A DNA stretch of 64,000 bases from Longimicrobium sp. (lineage in GTDB: Bacteria > Gemmatimonadota > Gemmatimonadetes > Longimicrobiales > Longimicrobiaceae). How positions within the stretch are numbered: the first letter of the stretch is position 1; each line of letters begins with the position of its first letter. Below the pieces are notes generated by a model. It ran no database searches. It saw nothing but the letters and a program-made list of their open reading frames with translations, and had not been told where the DNA came from. Of this stretch, positions 23,926 to 35,034 are shown piece after piece. The stretch covers positions 124,001 through 188,000 of the forward strand of contig NZ_DASVSF010000060.1 of assembly GCF_036388275.1 (NCBI RefSeq), in the 5' to 3' direction. A program made the translations under genes and the position numbers.

Positions 23926-24414
23926 CTACGGACCCGCCCGCCCCGGAACCGGCACGGGCCGCCAGCGCCCCGCCCCGCGCGACCTGCTGCCGATCGCCAG
24001 ACCCAGCATCACTCCCATTGTCCCACCGGCAGCGGCGCCTCCTGCCCTGGGGCAGTTCGCGTGCGGCGACCCGGATGCCGCGTGGCACACCGCATATCCC
24101 GCCACGGCTCCGGCAACCATCCACCGCAGCACGCTGGCGGTCATGGACGCGGGCCCGCGCACCTCCAGCCGATCGATGTCTCGCAGCGTTACCGTCCGCA
24201 CCCCGCCCGGACCCCATGGCGCCAGCAGCATCGACGCCGAATCGATCTCGATGACGGTGCCAGCGATCAGGGTGTCAGCCAGGGAGGGCGCCAGGATGCG
24301 CACGCGTGTGCCGGGCGCGACCGATGTCTGTGCGTCCAGCGCGCCGGGTTCAGCGAGCAAAGCGGCGCAGATCAGAAGGGCGGCGCGGACCCGCCGGATG
24401 CGCGTGAGCAGCAT
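23926..24414 (-). CDS. Exported or membrane protein of unknown function
   Basis: A 162-residue protein starting MLLTRIRRVRAALLICAALL, a signal peptide likely cleaved after LDA. The mature N-terminal half (VAPGTRVRILAPSLADTLIAGTVIEIDSASMLLAPWG) looks like a small beta domain; the C-terminal half has two Gly/Ala-rich hydrophobic stretches (VLRWMVAGAVAGYAVC and GGTMGVMLGLAIG) that could be membrane helices of the glycine-zipper type. No family is recognised. An ATG 30 bp upstream is possible but would precede the signal peptide by 10 residues. Confidence 0.6.
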   Translation of the reverse strand: MLLTRIRRVRAALLICAALLAEPGALDAQTSVAPGTRVRILAPSLADTLIAGTVIEIDSASMLLAPWGPGGVRTVTLRDIDRLEVRGPASMTASVLRWMVAGAVAGYAVCHAASGSPHANCPRAGGAAAGGTMGVMLGLAIGSRSRGAGRWRPVPVPGRAGP

Positions 24415-24519
24415 GGGATCTCGCTGGTAAATGGTTGCGGACACCCCCTGACGGGAAGGCTAACACACCGTGCGGTGTTGCCGCGCCTTTTCAGTCGCCG
24501 GGGCCGAGGGCGTGCCGCA

Positions 24520-27500
24520 TCATCCGAACAGGTCCAGTTCCGTCGGCTCGCCCTTTTTCCCCCGCTTTGCCTTCGCGGGAAGCTCCGGCTCCGCCTCGGG
24601 TGCGGCGGGGGAAGCCTCGGCCGCTTTCTTTACGCGGCGCGGTTTGGGGGCGCTCACTTCGGCCGCTTGCGGCGCGGGTGCGGGCTCCGGCGCCGGGGTA
24701 GCTGCGGGTTCCGGTGCGGACGCGCGCGCGGGCTTTCTCGTACGCTTCGCCACGGGCGCCGGCGCCGGCGTCGGCGCGGGTGCCGGTTCGGGCGCGGGCT
24801 CCGGCGCACGAGGCTCTTCGACGGCGGCCGGGGCTGCGGCGGCGGGCTCGCCGCGCGGTCCACGGGCGCGGCGAGGGCGCCGGGGCTCGATAATCGGATC
24901 TTCGATGATCATCTCGTCGGCGGCCATTGCGGGCTCGCCACCGTCCACGAACAGCTCGGCTTCGCTCACAGCTTCCACTTCGTCGGCCGGGGCGCTCACC
25001 GTGTCCGCGAGACCCACATCCGCAGATCGCCCGTCCTGCGTCGAGGGTGCGCCATCGTCGGATGACGCGCTGTCTTCCGCCAGCGACGGATCCACCCGCG
25101 GATCGTCGTTCTCCGATGCAGCGGCGTCAGCGAGGTCCGCGGCGACGGATGGATCGGCGTCATCGAGCGCAACGATGGCGGGCGAACCTGAGCCATCGTC
25201 AGACGGACCTGAGCCGCCATTGGACGGATCGCCGCCCTTCGTGTCGGGATCGGGCGGAACGTCGTCCCCGGCGTCCGGCGGGGTGGCGGTGTCGCGCTCC
25301 GCCAGGGGCGTCACCAGGACGATCCGCTCCGACTTGGCCAGCTCCAGCACCGGCTCCGGCGGGGCCTCGCGGGGCAGGGCGGGGATGCCGTCGCGGCGGA
25401 TGCGCCGGCCCTCGCCCGAGGCCAGCAGGGCATTCAGGTCTCCCTGCAGCGCCAGCACCGCCACCAGCTCACCGAACTCCTTGCCGGTGGGAGACAGCAC
25501 GGAGCCCTTGCCGTCGCGCTTCTGCAGCGGAAGGTCGTCCGCCAGGAAGCGCTTCCCTTGGCCGCGCGCGGTCACCGCGCACAGCTCGGCATCCGGCTTC
25601 ACGGCCACCATGGATGCCAGCGTCTCGCGCGCGTCCAGCTTCATCCCGCGCACGCCCTGCGTGGCGCGGCCCACCAGCGGCACGTCGGCCTCGGCGAAGC
25701 GGATGGCGCGGCCGCCGGAGCCGGCAAGCACCACCTGCATCTCCCCGTCCGTCACCGCCACGAACTTCAGCCGGTCGCCCTGGCGCAGGGTGATGGCCTC
25801 CACCCCGCCCGCGCGGATGCGGCCGAACTGGTCCAGCGACGTGCGCTTGACCGTACCGCCCGCCGTGGCGAACAGCGCCGCGCGCTCGGACGAGAAATCC
25901 TTCACCCGCTGGACCGAGGCGATCTCCACGCCCTTGCCCAGCTCCAGCAGCTGGTGAAGCCGCTTGCCGCGCGCGCGCAGCTCGGGATCGGGAAGGTCGC
26001 GCACGTCCAGCGCGTACGCCCGCCCGTCGGTGGAAAAGACGAGAAGCGTGTCCTCGGTGCTGGCGACCAGCACCCGCTCCAGGTAGTCGGACTCGTACTC
26101 GGAGCCGATCAGCGCCCGCCCGGTTCCCGCCGCGCGCTGGTACACGGGCATGGGAATCTGCTTGACGAAGCCCTCGCGGGTGACGGTGACCACCACCTCT
26201 TCGGCGGCCAGCATGTCCTGCAGCGTGACCGTCTTTTCGCTTTCGAAGATGGTCGTGCGCCGCGCGTCGCCGTAGGTGACAGCCATCTCCTCCAGCTCGG
26301 CGCGGATGACGGCGATCTGCTGCTCGGGGCTGGCCAGCAGCGCCTCCAGCTCGCGGATGCGCGTCGCCAGCTCGGCCAGCCGCTCGCGCAGCTCGCGCGA
26401 CTCCAGCTGCGTCAGGCGGGAAAGGCGCATGTTCAGGATGGCCTCGGACTGCCGCTCGCTGAGCTTCAGCGCCGCCTCCAGCTTTCGCGCCGCCGTTTCG
26501 CGGTTGCGCGAGCCCCGGATGATGGCGATCACCTCGTCGATCCGCTTCAGCGCGGCGATCAGCCCTTCCAGCACGTGCGCCTCGTCGCGCGCCTTGTCCA
26601 GCTCCCACCGCGAGCGCCGAACGACCACCTGCACGCGGTGGTCGCGAAAGCGCTCCAGCATCTCCTTGAGGGTGAACTCGCGCGGCACGCCCTTGTCCAG
26701 CGCCAGGGCGATCACGCCGAAGGTGGTCTGCAGCGCCGTCCACTTGTACAGCCCCGCCAGGATCTTCGCCCCGTCGGCGCCGCGCTTGAGCTCGATGACG
26801 ATGCGGATGCCGTCGCGGTCGGACTCGTCGCGAAGGTCGCTGATGTCGGCCAGCTTGCCGCCGCGCGCCAGCTCGGCGATCTGCTCCAGGATGCGCGACT
26901 TGTTGGTGCCGTAGGGGATCTCAGTGACGACCAGCTGCTCCTTGCCGCTGCGGCGGGACTCCTTGTACACCCGCGCCCGCATCACCACGCGGCCGCGCCC
27001 CTTGGCGTACGCGTCGCGGATGCCCTGCGTGCCCACGATCAGGGCGCCGGTGGGAAAGTCCGGCCCGGGCAGGTGGCGCATCAGGTCGTCGACGTCGCAC
27101 TCGGGATTGTCCAGCAGGTGCACCGCCGCGCGCACCACCTCGCCGATGTTGTGGGGCGGGATGTTGGTGCTCATTCCCACGGCGATGCCGCTGGAGCCGT
27201 TCACCAGCAGGTTGGGAACGCGCGAGGGGAGCACCCGCGGCTCGGTGAGGCGGTCGTCGTAGTTGGGGGCGAAATCGACGGTGTCGCGGTCGATGTCGGC
27301 CAGCAGCTCGCCGGCGATGGGGGAAAGGCGCGCCTCGGTGTAGCGGTAGGCCGCCGCCGCGTCGCCGTCGATCGACCCGAAGTTGCCCTGCCCGTCGATG
27401 AGCGGATAGCGCAGGGAAAAGTCCTGCACCATCCGCACGAGGGCGTCGTAGACGGAGGCGTCGCCGTGCGGATGGTACTTGCCCAGCACGTCGCCCACCA

Positions 27501-27717
27501 CGGTCGCTGCCTTCTTGTACGGACGGGTGGGGGTGAGCCCCGCCTCGTGCATGGCGTACAGGATGCGGCGGTGCACCGGCTTCAGGCCGTCGCGCACGTC
27601 GGGAAGCGCGCGCTGCACAATGACGCTCATCGAGTAGTCGATGAACGACTCGCGCATCTCCTGCTCGATCAGCCGCGGGACTACGCGGTCGCGCTGTGTG
27701 GGGGTGAGGATCGCCAT
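24520..27717 (-). CDS. gyrA: Type IIA topoisomerase A subunit (GyrA-like) with long C-terminal tail
   Basis: A 1065-residue protein. Residues 1-480 are the GyrA/ParC breakage-reunion domain: [16 protein letters not shown] (81-96) and the catalytic tyrosine Tyr126 in YRYTEARLS. About 500-815 is the beta-pinwheel C-terminal domain. The GyrA box (QRRGGKG), needed for DNA wrapping and supercoiling by gyrase, is replaced by QRAAGTGR, so the enzyme could be a topoisomerase IV-like or second paralogue. Position 83 (E. coli numbering) is Ala, as in mycobacteria. The final 250 residues are acidic, then Pro/Ala/Lys-rich and probably disordered. No gyrB is adjacent. Confidence 0.85.
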   Translation of the reverse strand: MAILTPTQRDRVVPRLIEQEMRESFIDYSMSVIVQRALPDVRDGLKPVHRRILYAMHEAGLTPTRPYKKAATVVGDVLGKYHPHGDASVYDALVRMVQDFSLRYPLIDGQGNFGSIDGDAAAAYRYTEARLSPIAGELLADIDRDTVDFAPNYDDRLTEPRVLPSRVPNLLVNGSSGIAVGMSTNIPPHNIGEVVRAAVHLLDNPECDVDDLMRHLPGPDFPTGALIVGTQGIRDAYAKGRGRVVMRARVYKESRRSGKEQLVVTEIPYGTNKSRILEQIAELARGGKLADISDLRDESDRDGIRIVIELKRGADGAKILAGLYKWTALQTTFGVIALALDKGVPREFTLKEMLERFRDHRVQVVVRRSRWELDKARDEAHVLEGLIAALKRIDEVIAIIRGSRNRETAARKLEAALKLSERQSEAILNMRLSRLTQLESRELRERLAELATRIRELEALLASPEQQIAVIRAELEEMAVTYGDARRTTIFESEKTVTLQDMLAAEEVVVTVTREGFVKQIPMPVYQRAAGTGRALIGSEYESDYLERVLVASTEDTLLVFSTDGRAYALDVRDLPDPELRARGKRLHQLLELGKGVEIASVQRVKDFSSERAALFATAGGTVKRTSLDQFGRIRAGGVEAITLRQGDRLKFVAVTDGEMQVVLAGSGGRAIRFAEADVPLVGRATQGVRGMKLDARETLASMVAVKPDAELCAVTARGQGKRFLADDLPLQKRDGKGSVLSPTGKEFGELVAVLALQGDLNALLASGEGRRIRRDGIPALPREAPPEPVLELAKSERIVLVTPLAERDTATPPDAGDDVPPDPDTKGGDPSNGGSGPSDDGSGSPAIVALDDADPSVAADLADAAASENDDPRVDPSLAEDSASSDDGAPSTQDGRSADVGLADTVSAPADEVEAVSEAELFVDGGEPAMAADEMIIEDPIIEPRRPRRARGPRGEPAAAAPAAVEEPRAPEPAPEPAPAPTPAPAPVAKRTRKPARASAPEPAATPAPEPAPAPQAAEVSAPKPRRVKKAAEASPAAPEAEPELPAKAKRGKKGEPTELDLFG

Positions 27718-27939
27718 GGGCCGGTTGAGCCGCCGCGGGGGGCGGATGTCTTCGCGAGGGTCGGGACGCCGAAAGTGCGTGTCCGCGGCGGAAAGCGCCA
27801 GCCGCGCGGTTCAGGTGCGATGTGGCTGGCGGATACACCGAGCGGGGAGATTAGTTCGGAGTTTGTTCGGGTGACGGGTGGATGTGGGCGTGGCGGATCG
27901 GCGGGGCGCTCAGAAGGGATGAGCGTGTCGATCAGGTTT

Positions 27940-28470
27940 GGCGCATGCCTCGGGTGGGCCCCTCCCCCGGCCCCTCCCCGCATGCTGCGCATGCGGAGAG
28001 GGGAGAATTCGATTGCGCGTCGGCAGGTGCGTGGCTGCACCCTCTCACCACTCCTGAGTCGCGCACGATGTCATCCCGATGGAGCGGCCAGGACGGACCG
28101 GCCGATACGCCGTACTCCGCAGCGACTGAGGGATCCGCCACACACTCCGCCCGATGTGCCGCGGCCCGCATTCACCCGAGCCGATGCAGTTCGGCGGTTT
28201 GAGCGTCCGTTCGCGACCACAGGAAGAGATTGGGGTCGGGTGAGGCCTCCGCACGGGAGTTCGGGAGCGCGGTGTGTGGCGGATCCCTCAGTCGCTGCCG
28301 TTTTCGATGTGTGGGCTGGGTTCGCGGGGGCCGCTCCATCGGGATGACAGATGCGCTTCGGCAGGCCCTGCGCACTGGACCGTGCATGCAGTCCGCGAAG
28401 GCGGACTTCGGGCCGTGGTTGCCGCGAATTCATTCGCCCCAGCAGGGCCGAGGCCTCGGCGTCGATGACC
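27940..28470. repeat. Repeat cluster between the GyrA-like and CoA-binding genes
   Basis: This gap of about 840 bp (27718-28563) contains no gene. It holds a REP-like hairpin at about 27962-28004 (CTCCCCGCATG...CATGCGGAGAGGGG), a reverse family A unit at 28070-28144, a forward unit at 28273-28349, and the hairpin module GTCCGCgaaGGCGGAC at about 28391 followed by GCGAATTCATTCGCC. The two family A units face away from each other. Similar clusters occur at 2.2-3.0, 23.7, 40.2-40.7, 50.7 and 55.6-56.0 kb. Confidence 0.8.
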
Positions 28471-28563
28471 GCTGCCGCGGCCTGGCTCTTCTCCCGGGTT
28501 GCCGTGCGGCGCCCTCTCGCCGTAACCTGTCCCCCTCGCGACCACCTCACCCGGGAGCCACAC

Positions 28564-29010
28564 ATGGAACAAGACTGGCGCCAGAACCTGGTCACCACCA
28601 GCGACGGCATTGCGCAGCTCCTACGCGACACCAAGCGCATCGCCGTGCTCGGCATCAAGACCGAGGCGCAGGCCGGCCAGCCCGCCTTCTACGTTCCCGA
28701 GTACCTGCACAACGCCGGGCTCGACGTGGTCCCCGTTCCCGTCTACTACCCCGACGCCACCCGCATCCTGGGCAAGCCCGTGTACCGCCGCGTGGCCGAC
28801 GTGCCCGGCCCCGTGGACTTGGTGAACGTCTTCCGCCGGTCGGAAGACGTAGCACCGCACGTGGACGACATCCTCGCTGCCAAGCCGAAGGCCGTATGGA
28901 TGCAGAGCGGCATCCGCCACGAGCAGGCGGCGCAGCGCTTCGCCGAGGCCGGCATCAAGGTGGTCCAGGACCGCTGCCTGATGGTGGAGCACCGCCGCGT
29001 CGCGCGCTGA
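28564..29010 (+). CDS. CoA-binding (YccU-like) protein
   Basis: A 148-residue protein of the CoA-binding domain family (Rossmann fold). IAQLLRDTKRIAVLGIKTEAQAGQPAFYVPEYLHNAGLDVVPVPVYYPDATRILG is the conserved first half, and AKPKAVWMQSGIRHEQAAQRFAEAGIKVVQDRCLMVEHRR the second. Family members bind CoA, sometimes as a redox-protective thioester, but no specific reaction is assigned. ATG 28564 follows GGGAG; the frame remains open upstream through repeat DNA, which is not considered coding. It stands alone ahead of the complex III operon. Confidence 0.83.
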   Translation: MEQDWRQNLVTTSDGIAQLLRDTKRIAVLGIKTEAQAGQPAFYVPEYLHNAGLDVVPVPVYYPDATRILGKPVYRRVADVPGPVDLVNVFRRSEDVAPHVDDILAAKPKAVWMQSGIRHEQAAQRFAEAGIKVVQDRCLMVEHRRVAR

Positions 29011-29070
29011 CGGGAGCGGCCGTTTTGCAAGTGGCTCCGCCGCAACGACATGCGCCAGTGTAGGGAAAAC

Positions 29071-29128
29071 GACTACACGGCGTAGTCACCGGCCCGATAT
29101 TGCCGGAGTGCGGGGTGGGTGTTATATG
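29071..29128 (+). promoter_or_regulatory. Candidate promoter and inverted repeat upstream of actA
   Basis: GACTAC-acggc-GTAGTC (29071-29087) is an inverted repeat that could be a regulator site. Just downstream TTGCCG (29100-29105), 16-17 bp, then TTATAT/TATATG (29122-29128) form a plausible sigma-70 promoter, the most AT-rich point of this gap. The leader to ATG 29257 would be about 120 nt. Both assignments are from motif inspection only. Confidence 0.4.
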
Positions 29129-29256
29129 GGGTGGCTCGACAGAGCGGCCGGGCGCGGGCAGGGTCCGGAGGCAGGTGAAAAGCCGCGTGCAGGCGGGCGC
29201 ATGACCGGGCGCCCGGGTGTACGCGGCCCAATGGTATTCTCCGTTCAGGCAGACGA

Positions 29257-29943
29257 ATGACAAAGGTCCTTCGCATCGCGGCGATGGCGCTGCTCTCCAT
29301 GGCGGCCGCGGCCTCGTGCCGCGACTACTCGCCGCCGGATGCGCCCAAGCAGCCCATCGCGTTCTACCACAACGTGCACGCGGGCGACAACAAGATCCCG
29401 TGCATGTACTGCCACTACACCGCCGACCGCTCGGTGGACGCGGGCATCCCCAGCGTGCAGCTGTGCGTAGGCTGCCACGTTCCGGCCAGCTCGGCGCCCA
29501 CCTCGCTGCGCGGCCAGGCCCAGCTGGCGTTCCCCAAGGTCAAGGGCAACGACAGCACCTGGTACAACGAGGGGCAGAAGCTGGTGGACTACTGGCGCCG
29601 CGGCGAAGGGATTCCCTGGGTGCGCATCCACAAGATCCCCGAGCACGCCAAGTTCCCGCACTACTCGCACGTGAACGCCGGGCTGCAGTGCCAGACGTGC
29701 CACGGCAAGGTCGAGGAGATGAAGGAAGTCTTCCAGGCCTCGTCGCTGCGCATGGGCTGGTGCATCGACTGCCACCGGGGCGAAACGCCGCTGTCGGCGG
29801 CGGAAGAGGCGTCGGTGAAGGCCCGCTCGTCCTTCGTCCGCAAGGTCAACGCGATGCGGGAGTCGGGCGGCGACGTGCGCGGGCTGACGGCCACCTATCC
29901 CAACCAGCGCGCGTCCACGGACTGCGTGGTCTGCCACTACTGA
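29257..29943 (+). CDS. actA: Alternative complex III, pentaheme cytochrome subunit ActA
   Basis: A 228-residue exported protein with five CxxCH heme sites: CMYCH (about 49), CVGCH (70), CQTCH (145), CIDCH (169) and CVVCH at the very C-terminus. The N-terminus is a short signal with SC near residue 21, likely a lipoprotein anchor. This is the multiheme electron-transfer subunit of the quinol:cytochrome c (or oxidase) oxidoreductase called alternative complex III, found here as the first gene of the complete six-gene operon. It would sit on the periplasmic face. Confidence 0.93.
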   Translation: MTKVLRIAAMALLSMAAAASCRDYSPPDAPKQPIAFYHNVHAGDNKIPCMYCHYTADRSVDAGIPSVQLCVGCHVPASSAPTSLRGQAQLAFPKVKGNDSTWYNEGQKLVDYWRRGEGIPWVRIHKIPEHAKFPHYSHVNAGLQCQTCHGKVEEMKEVFQASSLRMGWCIDCHRGETPLSAAEEASVKARSSFVRKVNAMRESGGDVRGLTATYPNQRASTDCVVCHY

Positions 29944-29979
29944 GCGCCGGAATGCGAGAAGGATTGCTGAGGAGACGGC

Positions 29980-32900
29980 ATGTCTGACGGAATGAAGAGA
30001 CGCACCTTCCTGAAGGTGCTCGGCGCATCGGGAGCGGCGACGGCCACGGTGGGGTGCTCCACCGGCGAGGTCGAAAAGCTGATCCCGTACGTGGTGCCCC
30101 CCGAGGAGATCGTTCCCGGCGTGCCCACCTGGTACACCAGCACCTGCCGTGAATGCCCGGCCGGGTGCGGCGTGCACGTGGAAACGCACGAGGGGCGGGT
30201 CACCAAGCTCGAGGGCAACCCCGACCACCCCATCAGCCACGGCAACCTGTGCCCGCGCGGCCAGGCCGCGCCGCAGGGGCTCTATCATCCGGACCGCTTC
30301 CGCGGCCCGCAGATCATGGAGTTCGGCGAGGGCCAGCCGCGCGGCACCACCTGGGCGCAGGCCGAGCGCTCCGTGGCCGAGGCCATCCGCCGCGCCCCCC
30401 GGGGCAGCGTGGTGTACCTGACGCCCGGCTACCGCGGGACCATGGACCGCCTGGCGACCGACTTCGCCGCCGCCATCGGCGCGCGGCGGGTGGACTGGGC
30501 CCCGCTGGAAGACACCCCGCGCGGGCTGAGCTTCGCCGACGCTGACCTGCTGGTGTCGTTTGGCGCCGACTTCCTGGAAACCTGGGGGTCGCCCGTCGAC
30601 TACGCCTTCCAGTTCGCCCAGCAGCACGGCTACCGCGACGGCCGCCGCGGCCGCTTCGTGTGGGTGGGCCCACACCGCCCGCTCACCGGCATCAACGCCG
30701 ACCTGTGGATCGAGACCCGCCCCGGCACCGAGGCCCTGGTGGCCCAGGCGCTGGCGGGAGGCGCCAACCTGGCCCAGGTAGCGCAGCAGATCGGCCCGGA
30801 GAACGGCGGCGCCGAGACAGCCCAGCGCCGCGCCACGGCGCTGCAGACGCTGGCCACGTGGTGGGGCGAGGCCGGCCGCAAGGTGGCCTTCGGCCCCGGC
30901 TACGCGGTGCGCGGCCCCAACGGCGAGGCGCTGCGCCAAGCGGTAGACCGGCTGAACGGCGGCGGCGCGTCCACGCCCGCCGCGGCCGACGCCCGGCCCA
31001 TCCTGCAGCTGATCCAGCAGATGAACGCCGGCCAGGTGCAGGTGATCCTGATCGACGGCAACGACCCGGCGTACACCCTGCCCGGCGGGCTCAAGTTCGC
31101 CGAGGCGCTGAAGAAGGTGCCCACGCGCGTCAGCTTCAGCCCGTTCCCGGACGAGACGTCGGCGTCGGCCACGCACTTCCTGCCCCAGAGCCATTTCCTG
31201 GAGCGCTGGGACGACTACACGCCCGAACCGGGGGTGTTCGAGCTGGTGCAGCCCGCCATGCGGCCCATCTTCAACACCCGCGCGGTCGGCGACATCCTGC
31301 TGAACATCTCCCGCGTGCTGGGCGTCACGCCCACCGCGGGCTTCGCCGGCCAGACCTGGCTGGACTACCTGCGCGCCGCCTGGGCGGGCCGCACGACCAC
31401 GCAGGCGGCCTGGGAAGCGGCGCTCAAGCGCGGCGGCGTGTTCGCCGGCGGCGGCGACGCCTCGCAGGCGCTCGGCTTCACCGCCCAGCCCGCGGCCGGC
31501 GCGACCGCGGCAGCCGCCGCTCCGGTCCCGGTCGCCGCGGCGGCGCCCGCGCCCGCGCAGCCCGCCCCGGTGCAGGCCACGCCCGCGCCGGCCGCGGTCG
31601 CCTTCCAGGCCCCGCGCTACGAGGGGCCGGCCGACGGGCTTCACCTGGTGGTGTACCCGTCCATCCGCTTCTACGACGGCCGCACGGCCAACCGGCCCTG
31701 GCTGCTGGAGCTCCCGGACCCGGTCACCAAGGTGAGCTGGGAGTCGTGGGCCGAGCTGCACCCCGACACCGCCAAGCGGCTGGGGCTGGCCCAGGGCGAC
31801 GAGGTAGACATCACCTCGCCGCACGGCACCATCACCACCCGCATTTACGTGTACCCCGGCGTCGTCCGCGACACCGTGGCCGTGCAGATGGGGCTGGGCC
31901 ACAAGGGGTTCGGCCAGTACACCGAGGGCGTGGGTGCCAACCCCATGAAGCTGCTGGGCGCCAGCGTCGACCCGGCAACCGGCGCGCTGCTCTCCGCCGG
32001 GATGAAGGTGAGCCTGCGCGCCACGGGGCGCGGCAACGTCACCCGGCTGTTCCCGCGCGGCCTGGTGGAGCAGGGCGTGCGCGTGCAGCACGACCGCGCC
32101 ATCTCGCAGGCGGTGGGGCTCACCCAGCTCGTGCAGATGGACCAGCAGGGGCCGGGGCACATCCCGGGCTCGGAAAAGAAGATCTTCCAGCTGAAGGGCG
32201 CCGGCGGCTTCGTTCCGGAAGAAACGACCACCGACCCGGCGGCCTATCCCCCGGCGGGCACGGAGTACGGCGAGTACATCGAGAACGAGACGCGCTGGGC
32301 CATGGTGGTAGACCTGGCCCGGTGCATCGGCTGCTCGGCGTGCGTGGTGGCCTGCTTCGCCGAGAACAACATCCCCATGGTGGGGCCCACGGAGATCCGG
32401 AAGGGGCGCGACCTTCACTGGCTGCGCATCGAGCGGTACTTCGGCACCAGCCGCCACGAGGAAGAGGCGTACCGCGACGACGCGACGGACGACGTGCGGT
32501 TCCTGCCCATGCTCTGCCAGCACTGCGGCCAGGCGCCCTGCGAGCCGGTGTGCCCGGTGTACGCGGCGTACCACACGCCCGACGGGCTGAACGGGCAGGT
32601 GTACAACCGCTGCGTGGGCACGCGCTACTGCGCCAACAACTGTCCGTGGAAGGTGCGCGTCTTCAACTGGTTCACCTACCAGTTCGCCGAGCCGCTGAAC
32701 TGGCAGCTTAACCCGGACGTGACGGTGCGCGAAAAGGGCGTCATGGAAAAGTGCACCTTCTGCGTGCAGCGCATCCACGAGGCCGAGCGCACCGCCAGCT
32801 CCGAGGGGCGCGCCATGCGCGACGGCGAGGTGGTGCCGGCGTGCGTGCAGACCTGCCCCACGGAGGTGTACGTCTTCGGCAACATCGCCGATCCGAACAG

Positions 32901-33102
32901 CGCGGTGGCCAAGGCGGCCACCACCAACCGCGGCTACCGCGCGCTGGGCGAGCTGAACACGCACCCGGCCATCGTATACCTGCAGAAGGTGACCCTCCAC
33001 ACGCCGGTGAACGGCGGCCACTCGGCGCCGCCGGTGGCGCACGGCTCCACGGAGGGAGCGCCGCAGGAAGGCCACGAACCGGCCCAGCAGGGAGGCCACT
33101 GA
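29980..33102 (+). CDS. actB: Alternative complex III, iron-sulfur/molybdopterin-like subunit ActB
   Basis: A 1040-residue fused subunit. The N-terminus has a Tat signal, MKRRTFLKVLGASGA, with the RRTFLK motif. Residues about 45-740 resemble molybdopterin oxidoreductases but, as in other ActB proteins, probably bind no Mo cofactor. An Ala/Pro-rich insert (about 505-545) precedes the last part of this domain. The C-terminal ferredoxin domain has four cysteine clusters: CIGCSACVVAC (about 782), CQHCGQAPCEPVC (846), CVGTRYCANNC (878) and CTFC...CVQTC (926-958). It faces the periplasm and passes electrons from quinol oxidation. Confidence 0.93.
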   Translation: MSDGMKRRTFLKVLGASGAATATVGCSTGEVEKLIPYVVPPEEIVPGVPTWYTSTCRECPAGCGVHVETHEGRVTKLEGNPDHPISHGNLCPRGQAAPQGLYHPDRFRGPQIMEFGEGQPRGTTWAQAERSVAEAIRRAPRGSVVYLTPGYRGTMDRLATDFAAAIGARRVDWAPLEDTPRGLSFADADLLVSFGADFLETWGSPVDYAFQFAQQHGYRDGRRGRFVWVGPHRPLTGINADLWIETRPGTEALVAQALAGGANLAQVAQQIGPENGGAETAQRRATALQTLATWWGEAGRKVAFGPGYAVRGPNGEALRQAVDRLNGGGASTPAAADARPILQLIQQMNAGQVQVILIDGNDPAYTLPGGLKFAEALKKVPTRVSFSPFPDETSASATHFLPQSHFLERWDDYTPEPGVFELVQPAMRPIFNTRAVGDILLNISRVLGVTPTAGFAGQTWLDYLRAAWAGRTTTQAAWEAALKRGGVFAGGGDASQALGFTAQPAAGATAAAAAPVPVAAAAPAPAQPAPVQATPAPAAVAFQAPRYEGPADGLHLVVYPSIRFYDGRTANRPWLLELPDPVTKVSWESWAELHPDTAKRLGLAQGDEVDITSPHGTITTRIYVYPGVVRDTVAVQMGLGHKGFGQYTEGVGANPMKLLGASVDPATGALLSAGMKVSLRATGRGNVTRLFPRGLVEQGVRVQHDRAISQAVGLTQLVQMDQQGPGHIPGSEKKIFQLKGAGGFVPEETTTDPAAYPPAGTEYGEYIENETRWAMVVDLARCIGCSACVVACFAENNIPMVGPTEIRKGRDLHWLRIERYFGTSRHEEEAYRDDATDDVRFLPMLCQHCGQAPCEPVCPVYAAYHTPDGLNGQVYNRCVGTRYCANNCPWKVRVFNWFTYQFAEPLNWQLNPDVTVREKGVMEKCTFCVQRIHEAERTASSEGRAMRDGEVVPACVQTCPTEVYVFGNIADPNSAVAKAATTNRGYRALGELNTHPAIVYLQKVTLHTPVNGGHSAPPVAHGSTEGAPQEGHEPAQQGGH

Positions 33103-33103
33103 A

Positions 33104-34515
<1,412 letters not shown>

Positions 34516-34519
<4 letters not shown>

Positions 34520-35034
34520 GCAAGCTTACCACGGGTGTCCTGGGCGTGTTTCCGCACCTGGACACGACCACCGACGCCATCCGGCGCCTGCGCGCCGAGG
34601 GCTTCGAGCTGACGGTGTATTCGCCCACGCCGCGCCACGAGGTAGAAGAGGCGCTGGGCACCAAGGAAAGCCCGGTGCGCATCTTCACCCTGATGGGCGC
34701 CTTCACGGGAACGGCGGCCGGCACGGCGCTGGCCACCTGGGCCTCCATCGACTGGCCGCTGATCGTGGGCGGCAAGAGCATCGTGTCGCTGCCGGCGTTC
34801 AGCGTCATCATGTTCGAGCTCACCATCCTGCTGGGCGCGCTCAGCACGGTGGCGGGCCTGTTCATCCTGGGGCGCCTGCCGCACCTGGGGCCGGCCGAGG
34901 CGCCCATGTACCACCCGTCGTTCACGGCGGGCAACTTCGGCGTGTTCGCCCACGCTCCCCGCGACCGGTACAGCGACGTGCAGCGGATCATGAACGAGAG
35001 CGGTTCGGAGGAGGTGCTCGTTGACCACCGCTAA
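34516..35034 (+). CDS. actD: Alternative complex III subunit ActD (DUF3341)
   Basis: A 172-residue protein with a soluble N-terminal region (TTTDAIRRLRAEGFELTVYSPTPRHEVEEAL) and two TM helices (about residues 56-76 and 98-120), matching ActD of other complexes. Its function in the complex is structural as far as known; it contacts the membrane subunits. The start overlaps the actC stop (ATGA) and the 3' end overlaps actE by 14 bp, so expression is tightly coupled. Confidence 0.88.

Noticed and set aside
29980..33102. A formate dehydrogenase or other molybdoenzyme
   Set aside because: The fused ferredoxin domain and the neighbours actA and actCDEF identify it as ActB of alternative complex III.
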